Shown here: positions 8,568 through 15,927 of the stretch, one piece after another
Position numbering within the stretch: the first letter of the stretch is position 1
Layout: each line of letters starts with the position of its first letter
NCBI GenBank assembly: GCA_020217115.1
Contig: JAIWOA010000055.1
Span: 1-19,653 of the forward strand
From: Calditerrivibrio sp.
GTDB taxonomy: Bacteria; Chrysiogenota; Deferribacteres; Deferribacterales; Calditerrivibrionaceae
Direction: 5' to 3'
DNA: 19,653 nucleotides
Translations under genes and position numbers: made by a program
Notes under the pieces: generated by a model
Told to the model about the DNA's origin: nothing
Seen by the model: only the letters and a program-made list of their open reading frames with translations
Databases searched by the model: none

Positions 8568-9242
8568 ATGGACAAAGATTTAGTTGGGCATAGGAAAAGA
8601 CTTAAAGAGAGATTTGAAAAATCACCATCCGCAACACCAGATTACGAATTATTGGAGCTACTTCTGGGTTATGTAATAAAGGGTAAAGATGTCAAAGGGG
8701 AGGCTAAGGATCTGATGAAATTTATAGATGGAAATTTCAATAAGATATATCAGAAAGATATCCTTCAGCTTTCCGGGATAGGGAATGAAACTAAACTATT
8801 CTTTGAAGTGATAAGGGAGTTTTATAGAAGGATGAATCTCCAGATAGTCAAAAATGATCTGAAAACCATCAAATCTCCATCGGATGTTTTTGATTTTTTC
8901 CGTTTTAGTATAGGTCTGGATAATAAGGAGTCCTTTGTAGCCCTGGCTTTAAACAGTGCGGGGAATATTCTTGAGTATAAAATGTTATTTAATGGGACAG
9001 TAAATTTCTCACAGATACATATAAGGGAGATAGTTGAGTTTGCAATAAAATCATCTGCTACATCAATAATTGTTGCCCATAATCATCCATCGGGTAAGCT
9101 AACACCCTCCAGTGAAGATATAATAGTTAGTAAGAAAATAGAAGATGCCCTAAAACTTGTTGAAATAAATTTTTTAGACCATATTATAGTATCCACTACT
9201 GGTGCTTTATCGATGTTAAAAGAAGGTTATTTGCGGAGGTAG
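8568..9242 (+). CDS. radC: RadC-family JAB1/MPN (JAMM) domain protein
   Basis: RadC proteins were once assigned to DNA repair, but that role is doubtful and the true activity is unsettled. The JAMM fold suggests a zinc metallohydrolase. The 224-residue protein has an N-terminal helix-hairpin-helix-like region (LSGIG near residues 68-72) and a C-terminal JAMM domain. The metal site matches the consensus: upstream Glu121, then His171-x-His173-x7-Ser181-x2-Asp184 in AHNHPSG and PSSED. The usual HPREI motif reads HIREI here. It is first in an operon with an NDUFA9-like SDR and mazG. It probably has a leaderless start. Confidence 0.93.
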   Translation: MDKDLVGHRKRLKERFEKSPSATPDYELLELLLGYVIKGKDVKGEAKDLMKFIDGNFNKIYQKDILQLSGIGNETKLFFEVIREFYRRMNLQIVKNDLKTIKSPSDVFDFFRFSIGLDNKESFVALALNSAGNILEYKMLFNGTVNFSQIHIREIVEFAIKSSATSIIVAHNHPSGKLTPSSEDIIVSKKIEDALKLVEINFLDHIIVSTTGALSMLKEGYLRR

Positions 9243-9245
9243 ATG

Positions 9246-10136
9246 ATGAAGAAAGTTTTTTTAACTGGTGCTACGGGGTTTGTTGGAAGTGAGATATTAA
9301 AGAAGCTTATAGAGAAAGGTTATTATGTAAAAGCTCTTGTAAGAAATAGGAATAGTATAAAGATTTCCAGTGGAAATCTTGAGATATCTGAAGGAGATAT
9401 TCTAAATTATCAATCTGTAAAGAATGGAGTTGCTGGTTCTGACGTTGTAATAAATCTCGTGGGGATAATTAGGGAGATCCCTTATAAAAATGTAACCTTT
9501 GAAAATATGCATTTTGTTGCTACTAAAAATTGTGTCGATGCTGCAAAGGAGCTTAACGTAAATCGTTTTATTCAGATGTCTGCTAATGGCACAAGGGAAA
9601 ATGCTGTATCCCAATACCACAAAACAAAGTATAAAGCAGAGAGGTATCTGGTGGAAAGTGGCCTGAATTATACTATTCTGAGACCATCCCTCATATATGG
9701 TGAGAATGATTCCTTTATAAATATGTTAAACGATATTATGAAAAAGGTGCCGATCTTTTCCTATTTTGGTGATGGTTCTTACCCTATGCAGCCGGTAAGT
9801 GTTTATGAAGTTGCTGAAATTTTTGTTAATTGTATAGAAAAGGATGAAACGATTGGCGGAATTTACCCAATTTGTGGGGATAAAAAATTTACATACAAAG
9901 AATTACTAAACAGCATAATGGAGGTAACAGGGAGAAAAAGGGTTCTCTTACCTGTTCCAGAATTTTTTGTAGAGGTTGGCATAACATTTTTTGGCAATTT
10001 TAGCTGGTTTCCCATTACAAAGGATCAGTTTACTATGCTAAAAGAGGGGAATGTTTGTGACAATTCTGATATTTTTAATGTGACAGGTGTGGAAAAGAGG
10101 GATTTTAAAGAAGTTCTAAGGGGGTATTTGAAATAG
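9246..10136 (+). CDS. NDUFA9-like atypical SDR (NAD(P)-binding epimerase-type protein)
   Basis: The protein (296 residues) is an atypical short-chain dehydrogenase of the complex-I NDUFA9-like subgroup, cytoplasmic or loosely membrane-associated. The Rossmann nucleotide-binding motif GATGFVG lies at residues 8-14. GDILN (50-54) and NLVGIIRE (70-77) follow. The Tyr-x3-Lys pair is Tyr124/Lys128 in YHKTKYKAE, with LRPSLIYG after it. The C-terminal part is typical of the subgroup (PVSVYEVAEIF, GGIYPICG). Two ATGs stand in tandem after the radC TAG. I chose the second because GGAGG is six bases before it but only three before the first. The substrate is unknown; a link to quinone or respiratory-complex metabolism is suggested by the family name only. 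Confidence 0.82.
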   Translation: MKKVFLTGATGFVGSEILKKLIEKGYYVKALVRNRNSIKISSGNLEISEGDILNYQSVKNGVAGSDVVINLVGIIREIPYKNVTFENMHFVATKNCVDAAKELNVNRFIQMSANGTRENAVSQYHKTKYKAERYLVESGLNYTILRPSLIYGENDSFINMLNDIMKKVPIFSYFGDGSYPMQPVSVYEVAEIFVNCIEKDETIGGIYPICGDKKFTYKELLNSIMEVTGRKRVLLPVPEFFVEVGITFFGNFSWFPITKDQFTMLKEGNVCDNSDIFNVTGVEKRDFKEVLRGYLK

Positions 10137-10907
10137 ATGGAGAAGCAGTTTAGAGAGCTTGTGAATATAGTAAAAAAGTTAAGGGCTCCAGATGGCTGCC
10201 CATGGGATAGGGAACAGACACTTTTTTCCCTCAAAGAGCATCTGATAGAAGAGGTGTACGAACTTGTAGATGCCATTGATAAAAAGGAGATTATAAATAT
10301 AAAAGAGGAATTAGGAGATCTTTTGCTCCATGTTGTACTGCATTCAGTAATTGCTGAAGAAGAGAACTATTTTCAACTCAATGATGTAATAAAGGGTATT
10401 TCAGAAAAGTTGATCAGAAGGCATCCCCATGTATTTGGTGATGTTAGAGTTAAAGATAGCAGGGATGTGATGATCAATTGGGAAAGGATCAAAAAGGATG
10501 AGAAAAATAGAAGATCTATACTGGAGGAGATTCCTGAGAGTCTACCTTCCATTCAAAAGGCAATAAAACTACAGGAAAGAGTTAGAACTGTTGGATTTGA
10601 TTGGCAAACTATGGAAGACTGTATGGGTAAAGTTATTGAAGAATTTGAAGAGTTTAAAAATGCTGTTGCTGCTGGTAATTACGATGAGATTAAACATGAA
10701 ATGGGGGATCTGCTTTTTGCGGTTGTAAATTTTTCGAGGTTTATAAAGGTAAATCCTGATGAAGCCCTCAGAAAAACCAACCATAGATTTATTTCGAGAT
10801 TTTCTTACATAGAGAAAAGATTAGCAGATAAGGGGTTAACCTTTGATGATGTAACCACTGAAGATCTCAATATTTTATGGGACGAGGCAAAAAAACAGGG
10901 TCTTTAA
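10137..10907 (+). CDS. mazG: Nucleoside triphosphate pyrophosphohydrolase MazG
   Basis: MazG cleaves (d)NTPs to monophosphates and pyrophosphate, helping to remove non-canonical nucleotides. The 256-residue protein has the tandem MazG domains of the E. coli type. The N-terminal one opens with LRAPDGCPWDREQT and carries E38/E39/E42 with E58/D61 (LIEEVYELVDAI, EELGDLLLHVV). The second has E168/E169/E172 with E188/D191 (IEEFEEFKNA, HEMGDLLFAVVNFSR). RRHPHVFGD lies between them. Both metal-binding ExxE/ExxD sets are intact. The ATG abuts the previous TAG stop. The 3' end overlaps the convergent ABC ATPase gene by 4 bp. Confidence 0.95.
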   Translation: MEKQFRELVNIVKKLRAPDGCPWDREQTLFSLKEHLIEEVYELVDAIDKKEIINIKEELGDLLLHVVLHSVIAEEENYFQLNDVIKGISEKLIRRHPHVFGDVRVKDSRDVMINWERIKKDEKNRRSILEEIPESLPSIQKAIKLQERVRTVGFDWQTMEDCMGKVIEEFEEFKNAVAAGNYDEIKHEMGDLLFAVVNFSRFIKVNPDEALRKTNHRFISRFSYIEKRLADKGLTFDDVTTEDLNILWDEAKKQGL

Positions 10908-11572
10908 GTAACAATTTCACCGTCTGCTATTTTTATGATCTTTTTTGCATAGGATGCAGTTGCGTGATCATGGGTTACAAGCAGAATCGTTTTTCCTGAT
11001 TGGTTTAGTTTTGTTAGGTATTCCATTATATCTCTTGCTGTTTCACTATCAAGCTGCCCTGTTGGTTCGTCTGCAAGAATTATTTCAGGTTCGTTGATTA
11101 ATGCCCTTGCTATTGCTACCCTTTGCTGTTGACCACCAGAAAGCTGGTTAGGTTTGTTATTTCTTTTATCGTACAGACCTAACTGTCCCAGCAGATTTTT
11201 GGCAAGTTCTGTATGTTGTTTCAGATCTTTTCCTGAGTAGTAAATAGGCAGAAGAACATTTTCCAGTACTGAAGAGTAGGGAATTAGATAAAAACTCTGA
11301 AATATAAATCCAACGAAACGATTTCTAAGATTTGATAGAGAGTTATCATTTTCCTTTGAAATATCTTTTCCATCAAGATAATATTTCCCACTTGTTGGAG
11401 AATCAAGCATCCCTATAATATTCATCAGAGTTGTTTTTCCTGAGCCAGATTGCCCCATAAGAGATGTAAAGTCACCTTTTTCTATGGACAAGGATATATT
11501 TTTTAGTACTCTAATATAATTACCTGCAGTTTCATAGGTTTTTTCTATATTTTCAAGTTTTACCAGAGACAT
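10904..11572 (-). CDS. ABC transporter ATP-binding protein, MacB/LolD type
   Basis: This is the cytoplasmic ATPase subunit of a MacB/LolD-type (type VII) mechanotransmission ABC transporter. All ATPase elements are present in 222 residues: Walker A GQSGSGKTT (40-48), Q-loop Gln92, signature LSGGQQQR (144-151), Walker B IILADEP (165-170 region, Glu169), and the H-loop His201. The D-loop region reads TGQLDSE, where TGNLDS is usual. It starts 12 bp after the adaptor gene with GGGGG upstream. The protein has no membrane segment, so it needs a separate FtsX-like permease, and none is encoded next to it: the next gene downstream is mazG on the opposite strand. Confidence 0.9.
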   Translation of the reverse strand: MSLVKLENIEKTYETAGNYIRVLKNISLSIEKGDFTSLMGQSGSGKTTLMNIIGMLDSPTSGKYYLDGKDISKENDNSLSNLRNRFVGFIFQSFYLIPYSSVLENVLLPIYYSGKDLKQHTELAKNLLGQLGLYDKRNNKPNQLSGGQQQRVAIARALINEPEIILADEPTGQLDSETARDIMEYLTKLNQSGKTILLVTHDHATASYAKKIIKIADGEIVT

Positions 11573-11584
11573 TATCCCCCCATG

Positions 11585-12853
11585 TCATTGTGCTTTTTTA
11601 ATATTTTTTTGACTTACATCTTTTCTTTTGGAAAAATCTGGGGGTAAAATTATTTTCACTGCTACTTCATCATTCTCATTTAATCCGGTTATGATTTCAG
11701 ATCGTTCTTCACCTTTCACTCCTACTTTGACAACCTGCCTTTCTACCATATTATTTTTTTTATCTGTGACACGATAAACTACCTGTTCCCCTGATTCAAA
11801 CTTTATTGCACCATTTTTCACTGAGAGGACACCTTTTCGTTCGGAAGTTCTTATTTTTACGTGGGTTGTCATTTCAGGTTTTAAGAGCTCTGCATCTTTT
11901 TTTTCTATACCCACTATACCAAGGTAATAAACTATGCTATCCTTAACTACAGGCTCGTAGTATATCTTTTTTAATGTGCCATTAAATTTCTTATCACCAT
12001 AGGTGTCAACTGTATACTCAACATAATCACCAATTTTTACCTTACCGATATCTGTTTCATCTATATATATCCACATCTCAAGCATATCTGGATTGAAAAC
12101 GGTTATCAAGTTTGCCACCTGCAAGCCTGCCACAATGGTTTCCCCCTCATCTGCATTAACCTGTGATACGATTCCATCAATGGGTGAGATTATCCTTGTA
12201 TAACTTAACCTTACATTGAGGGCTGAAAGGTTACTTATTTCTCTTTCCTTTTTTAATCTCAGGTTTGTTAGCGTCAATTGATGTTCCTTCTCTAATTTTG
12301 CGAGGGAGATTTCCGAACTTTTTAAATTGTTTTGGGCAACTTCGTATTCAGTTTTCACCGATTCTAATTGCTCTACAGTGGAAAAGCCTTTCTTCAGTAG
12401 CTCTTTTTCCCTTTCATATTTGTTCTTTGCCAGAATAAGCTTAGAATGATTGCTTTCTAACTCCTTTTCTATAAGAGCTTTTCTGGAGGGGAAAATGGCA
12501 TTTTCTTGTTCTATTTCATTCTCTATAGATGCAAGAGCTGTTTTAATTTCATTTATCTGTGCCTGTGTTTCCCTATCGTCAATCATTGCAACCAGTTCAC
12601 CCTTTTTTACCTTATCGCCAACTTTCACTTTGAGCATTGTTATAGTTCCTGTAGCCCTTGCTCCAACGCTTATCTGTGCTCCCACCTGAGCTTTTATAAT
12701 TCCAGTTTGCTGAAGGAATCCGCTCACATCACCTATTTTCACAATGTCTGTGTTGATTATCTGAACGGTTTGTTTCTTATTTTTTGATATGTAAAAAAAT
12801 ATCCCTGACCCGATTAAAACTATTACTACTATAAATATTAAAACTTTTTTCAT
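11585..12853 (-). CDS. Periplasmic adaptor (membrane fusion protein), MacA/HlyD-like
   Basis: Adaptor subunits of tripartite efflux pumps bridge an inner-membrane transporter and a TolC-type channel. The 422-residue protein has an N-terminal membrane anchor (residues about 4-22). The first lipoyl half follows (TGTITMLKVKVGDKVKKGELVAMID, 68-92), then a long coiled-coil hairpin (about 95-215, Glu/Lys-rich). Next come the second lipoyl half (RIISPIDGIVSQVNADEGETI, 220-240), a beta-barrel domain and a membrane-proximal domain ending near 400. I chose ATG 12853, one base after the tolC stop, because GGTGGG is eight bases upstream; a GTG three codons earlier is possible. The domain order matches MacA. 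Confidence 0.9.
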   Translation of the reverse strand: MKKVLIFIVVIVLIGSGIFFYISKNKKQTVQIINTDIVKIGDVSGFLQQTGIIKAQVGAQISVGARATGTITMLKVKVGDKVKKGELVAMIDDRETQAQINEIKTALASIENEIEQENAIFPSRKALIEKELESNHSKLILAKNKYEREKELLKKGFSTVEQLESVKTEYEVAQNNLKSSEISLAKLEKEHQLTLTNLRLKKEREISNLSALNVRLSYTRIISPIDGIVSQVNADEGETIVAGLQVANLITVFNPDMLEMWIYIDETDIGKVKIGDYVEYTVDTYGDKKFNGTLKKIYYEPVVKDSIVYYLGIVGIEKKDAELLKPEMTTHVKIRTSERKGVLSVKNGAIKFESGEQVVYRVTDKKNNMVERQVVKVGVKGEERSEIITGLNENDEVAVKIILPPDFSKRKDVSQKNIKKAQ

Positions 12854-12854
12854 A

Positions 12855-14090
12855 TTATTCACCCACCAGATATTGTAGAGATATATAGTTTTGTATCAAT
12901 GTATTACTGTTGTTTGTATACTCTATTGTTGCAAGGATCAGTTCATCTTTAGCTTTTATAACCTCAATTAAAGTAGCTTTACCAAGTTCATAGGCTTCAT
13001 TTGTTATTTTATAATTTTCAGAGGATACTTCCAGTAAACTCTTCAAATATGTTAAATTTTCCTTTGCTGTCTTTATCTTGTTATGGGTAGTAAAGAGATC
13101 TTTTTTCAGTGTGAGAACAGTTCTTCTTTTTTCATCTATTGTGTTATAGTAAGAGATCTTCTGTTTTTCAATACCAAGGGTATCCTTATTACCATTAAAA
13201 ATATTCCATGAAAGTAATATTCCTGCAGATGCTACAGTTGTGTCGGTACTGCTTCTACCCCTATCCACGTTATTGTTGTAAATTGAACCATAGATATCTA
13301 TGCTGGGTAACAGGGTACTTCTGGCTTTAGATATCTCTTTTTCAGATAGAGCTATTTTTTCATTGTAACTTTTAAGCTCAAGGTTATTTGACTCAGCTTT
13401 TTTAAAATATGAGGTAGGGTCATTATCTATCTGTGGTTCATAAAAATCGGTTTCCAGCGATATATTGTCGTCGTATTGCTCTCCTGTGTATTGTCCAAGA
13501 ATTATCAGATAGTTTTTGAAAATACTTTTTTGTTCGAAAAGTTTTGACTCATATTTTTTTACTTCCGTAAGAGCTTTTAAAACATCTATCTTTAGAGATC
13601 TCCCCACCTCAAATTTACTTTTTATGTTTTCGTAGGTTTTTTGAGAGCTTTTGAGGAGTTCTTCGTAAAATTTTATCAATTTATAACTTGTCAATGCATC
13701 AAAATATGCAGAAGATACATTTTTCTTAATGGTTTTTGCCATTAGGTTTGAACTATTTTCAGCAAGATTAAGGGTATATTTTGCTATTTTGAGGTTATTT
13801 GTGGAGGAAAAACCTGAGAAAATGTTGTAGGAAAGTTTCAATTCGTTGTAGAAAGTTTTAGTGCTATCTGAATCATTGGGGTCTGAAATTGAATAGGAAG
13901 AGGAAAAGTTGAGTTTGGGCATGAAATCCCCCTCAACCCTTTTTACTTCGATCTGCTGTGTCTTAATATCCCTTTCCTTTATTAAGATATCTGGATAGTC
14001 TTTTAAAGACTTATCTAAAAATTCCTCGAGGGTTGCCGCATAACCATTAAAAAACAAAAAGACAAATAACATAAAAAATATTTTTTTCAT
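12855..14090 (-). CDS. TolC-type outer-membrane efflux protein
   Basis: This is an outer-membrane channel subunit of the tripartite pump encoded with the adaptor and ATPase. The 411-residue protein starts with a signal peptide (KKIFFMLFVFLFFNGYAAT, cleavage after YA). Two long, related alpha-helical repeats follow, as in OEP-family proteins: LEEFLDKSLKDYPDI near the N-terminus, KTYENIKSKFEVGRSLKIDVL in the first half, and ENYKITNEAYELGKATLIEVI in the second. It carries no lipobox cysteine. GGTGG precedes the ATG. The intergenic DNA upstream holds a 20-bp palindrome and a possible promoter, so the three efflux genes may be transcribed apart from the upstream metallo-beta-lactamase-fold gene. 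Confidence 0.9.
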   Translation of the reverse strand: MKKIFFMLFVFLFFNGYAATLEEFLDKSLKDYPDILIKERDIKTQQIEVKRVEGDFMPKLNFSSSYSISDPNDSDSTKTFYNELKLSYNIFSGFSSTNNLKIAKYTLNLAENSSNLMAKTIKKNVSSAYFDALTSYKLIKFYEELLKSSQKTYENIKSKFEVGRSLKIDVLKALTEVKKYESKLFEQKSIFKNYLIILGQYTGEQYDDNISLETDFYEPQIDNDPTSYFKKAESNNLELKSYNEKIALSEKEISKARSTLLPSIDIYGSIYNNNVDRGRSSTDTTVASAGILLSWNIFNGNKDTLGIEKQKISYYNTIDEKRRTVLTLKKDLFTTHNKIKTAKENLTYLKSLLEVSSENYKITNEAYELGKATLIEVIKAKDELILATIEYTNNSNTLIQNYISLQYLVGE

Positions 14091-14113
14091 ATCCCACCAT
14101 CTATTCGTTGATG

Positions 14114-14139
14114 ATTTTATTTAATGAAAGTTCATTAAA
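14114..14139 (-). promoter_or_regulatory. Palindromic operator candidate with -10 box upstream of the efflux operon
   Basis: TTTAATGAA (14120-14128), a two-base spacer AG, and TTCATTAAA (14131-14139) form a perfect inverted repeat. On the minus strand it is followed directly by TAAAAT (14119-14114), a possible -10 box about 24 bases before the tolC ATG. The repeat overlaps the stop codon of the upstream gene. Its size and symmetry fit binding by a dimeric TetR- or MarR-type repressor, and no T-run suggests a terminator. No regulator gene is nearby. Confidence 0.35.
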
Positions 14140-14896
14140 ATAGCGAAAAGTTGTAGTAACTTTTCTGTCTTAGAGTAAATGCTTCCATCTTTAAAGTTTT
14201 CTCCACATATCTACAATATTTATCAATAAGATCATAGGAGTTGTTCTCTTCACTTATATGGGAAAAGAATACCTTTTTTAGCTTTTGACCATATATTTCA
14301 TGTAGAGTTTTGATTGCATCCTTATTTGACAGGTGACCATTTTTAGATAGTATTCGCTTCTTAAGGTGCAAAGGGTATCTGCCATTTTTAAGCATATCTT
14401 CATCATAATTAGACTCCAGAAAGATTGCATTGCTGCCATCTATGGAATCAAGAATTGTTTTGTCTATAATTCCGGTGTCAGTTACGAATGAGATCTCTCC
14501 ATTTTTAAAGGAAAACCTGTATCCAAATGTCCCATCACAGTCATGATTTACTTTGAAAGGGAAAACGGAAAAATTGTTAAAAAGGTAACGGATTTTGTCA
14601 TCTAATATCTTTATGTTATCTATATCATTACCATTTTCGTATAGATCCCTTGCAGTGGGCATACTACAAAATACTGTAAGATTAAATGTTTTCAGAAAAT
14701 ATTTCAATCCTTTTACATGATCTGAATGGGAATGTGTCAAAAAAAGATAGCAGGGTTTGTCTCCAACTTTTTTTGAGATATCTGCAATTGTTCTTTTGCC
14801 TACACCTGCATCTACAAAAAATGAAACTTCGTTATCCTCAACAAAATATGAATTTCCACTACTTCCCGATGCCAAAACAGCTACTTTTATACCCAT
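14135..14896 (-). CDS. Metallo-beta-lactamase-fold hydrolase, WalJ/YycJ family
   Basis: The protein (253 residues) is a cytoplasmic binuclear metallohydrolase. The order of motifs is that of the YycJ/WalJ group, reported as DNA-processing 5'-3' exonuclease-like enzymes: ASGSSGNS at 9-16, THSHSDH at 54-60 (His55, His57, Asp59, His60), NHDCDGTFGYRF at 117-128 (His118), FVTDTG near Asp140, LESNYDEDML at 160-169, GHLSN (187-191) and SHISEENN (212-219, His213). All metal ligands are present. No walK/walR two-component genes are adjacent. A promoter lies only about 10 bases from the ATG and no Shine-Dalgarno sequence is visible. The gene precedes the efflux operon on the same strand, with no functional link that I can see. 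Confidence 0.87.
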   Translation of the reverse strand: MGIKVAVLASGSSGNSYFVEDNEVSFFVDAGVGKRTIADISKKVGDKPCYLFLTHSHSDHVKGLKYFLKTFNLTVFCSMPTARDLYENGNDIDNIKILDDKIRYLFNNFSVFPFKVNHDCDGTFGYRFSFKNGEISFVTDTGIIDKTILDSIDGSNAIFLESNYDEDMLKNGRYPLHLKKRILSKNGHLSNKDAIKTLHEIYGQKLKKVFFSHISEENNSYDLIDKYCRYVEKTLKMEAFTLRQKSYYNFSLF

Positions 14897-14906
14897 ATGT
14901 TTTAAG

Positions 14907-14934
14907 AGTATACACTATTTTCTAAAAAGGTAAA
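14907..14934 (-). promoter_or_regulatory. Probable promoter of the metallo-beta-lactamase-fold gene
   Basis: On the minus strand TTTACC (14934-14929) and TATACT (14912-14907) are 16 bp apart. The -10 box ends 10 bases before the ATG, so the 5' leader would be only about 3-4 nt. Confidence 0.45.
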
Positions 14935-14986
14935 GGGGTGATATACAGAAATCCACAATTATGTTTGGAATACTTAAATTTATCTG

Positions 14987-15015
14987 TTGACATATCAACA
15001 TTTAAAGTATATAAG
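14987..15015 (+). promoter_or_regulatory. Strong sigma-70 promoter of the rpsF operon
   Basis: A perfect TTGACA (14987-14992) is followed after exactly 17 bp by TATAAG (15010-15015), which matches the consensus in five of six positions. This is the best promoter in the window and fits a ribosomal-protein operon. Transcription should start near 15022. Confidence 0.75.
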
Positions 15016-15021
15016 TACCAT

Positions 15022-15078
15022 CCCTTGCTCGCAGTAGTTTTGTGCAATTGCGGGCTGCTAAAACCAAAAGGAGGAAAA
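15022..15078 (+). other. 5' leader of rpsF, possibly structured
   Basis: About 57 transcribed bases separate the predicted start from the rpsF ATG. CTCGCAG can pair with TTGCGGG to form a 7-bp stem with two G-U pairs and a 13-base loop. Alternatively AGTAG can pair with CTGCT. The AGGAGG ribosome-binding site lies just downstream. Many bacteria regulate rpsF by S6:S18 binding to its leader, but the CCG triplet of that published motif is not seen here. This is a candidate regulatory leader only. Confidence 0.35.
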
Positions 15079-15510
15079 ATGAATACCTACGAAACCGTTT
15101 TTATCGTATCTACTGCTATTCCACTGGAAGAAGCTAATGCAGTCTTTGAAAAATTCAAATCACTTATCGCCGGGAATGGAGAGGTTATCCATAGTGAATA
15201 CTGGGGTAAACTCAAAATGTCATACCCTATCAACAAACAGAGAGAGGGTAATTATTATCTGATTCAGTACAATACCAAAGGGAATTTTAATGCTGAGCTT
15301 GAAACAAAATTCAAATATGATGAAAATGTTTTGAGATTTGTAATTGTAAAAATTGATGGTAAAAGGTACAAACTGAAAAAACGTGAAGAGATGACAAAGC
15401 CAAGGGCAAAAAGATTTGAGGAAAAACCAATGCCAGATGGTGCTAACAGTGAAGTTGCTGCTGAATCTGTTCAAGAACAGGAACAGGATCAGGGAGAAGC
15501 AAAGGAGTAA
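15079..15510 (+). CDS. rpsF: 30S ribosomal protein S6
   Basis: S6 binds the central domain of 16S rRNA together with S18. The 143-residue protein begins MNTYETVFIV at an ATG with AGGAGG upstream. The longer frame from 14938 was rejected because it crosses the promoter. The S6 core spans about residues 1-95 (EYWGKLKMSYPINKQREGNYYLIQY, VLRFVIVKID). A charged, disordered-looking tail of roughly 40 residues follows, rich in Glu, Gln and Ala and ending in EAKE. Many S6 proteins are 95-135 residues, so this tail is on the long side. It is the first gene of the rpsF-ssb-rpsR operon. Confidence 0.96.
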   Translation: MNTYETVFIVSTAIPLEEANAVFEKFKSLIAGNGEVIHSEYWGKLKMSYPINKQREGNYYLIQYNTKGNFNAELETKFKYDENVLRFVIVKIDGKRYKLKKREEMTKPRAKRFEEKPMPDGANSEVAAESVQEQEQDQGEAKE

Positions 15511-15513
15511 CCT

Positions 15514-15918
15514 ATGGGTTTCTTTAACAGAGTAATTCTTTTGGGAAATGTCACAAGGAATCCTGAGGTTCGTTATATCCCCGGTTCAGGCACTGCTGTA
15601 GCTCGTTTTGGACTTGCTGTTAATAGAAGATATAAAGCAGGCAATGAGACTAAAGAAGAGGTATGTTATATTGACATAGTTGCCTTTTCAAAATTAGGGG
15701 AATTTTGTGGTGAGTTTTTGACCAAAGGGGTTTCTGTTTTGGTGGAAGGAAGATTATCCTTCAGAACATGGGAACAGGATGGAGTAAAAAAGAGCAAACA
15801 TGAAATTATTGCAGAAAATATACAGTTAGTCTGGAAAAAAGACAAGAGTGATGTAAACGATATGATGGCAGAGTCCTTTGATTCTACAGGTATCGAAGAA
15901 GAAGATTTACCATTTTAG
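15514..15918 (+). CDS. ssb: Single-stranded DNA-binding protein
   Basis: SSB coats single-stranded DNA and recruits replication and repair proteins. The 134-residue protein has one OB-fold: FFNRVILLGNVTRNPEVRY at 3-21, FGLAVNRRY at 32-40, YIDIVAFSKLGEFCGEFLTKG at 52-72, VEGRLSFRTWEQDG at 77-90. The linker is unusually short and the C-terminal tip is acidic and hydrophobic (EEEDLPF), the protein-interaction peptide. It begins 3 bases after the rpsF stop, with an AGGAG ribosome-binding site inside the rpsF end. rpsF-ssb-rpsR is a widespread gene order. Confidence 0.97.
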   Translation: MGFFNRVILLGNVTRNPEVRYIPGSGTAVARFGLAVNRRYKAGNETKEEVCYIDIVAFSKLGEFCGEFLTKGVSVLVEGRLSFRTWEQDGVKKSKHEIIAENIQLVWKKDKSDVNDMMAESFDSTGIEEEDLPF

Positions 15919-15927
15919 GAGGCTTTT

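Noticed and set aside
12450..12787. Two overlapping plus-strand open frames
   Set aside because: They are antisense to the adaptor coiled-coil region, whose AT-rich repetitive codons leave chance open frames.
14938..15078. 47-residue N-terminal extension of rpsF
   Set aside because: It would translate through the TTGACA/TATAAG promoter, while the ATG at 15079 has a perfect AGGAGG and the normal S6 N-terminus.
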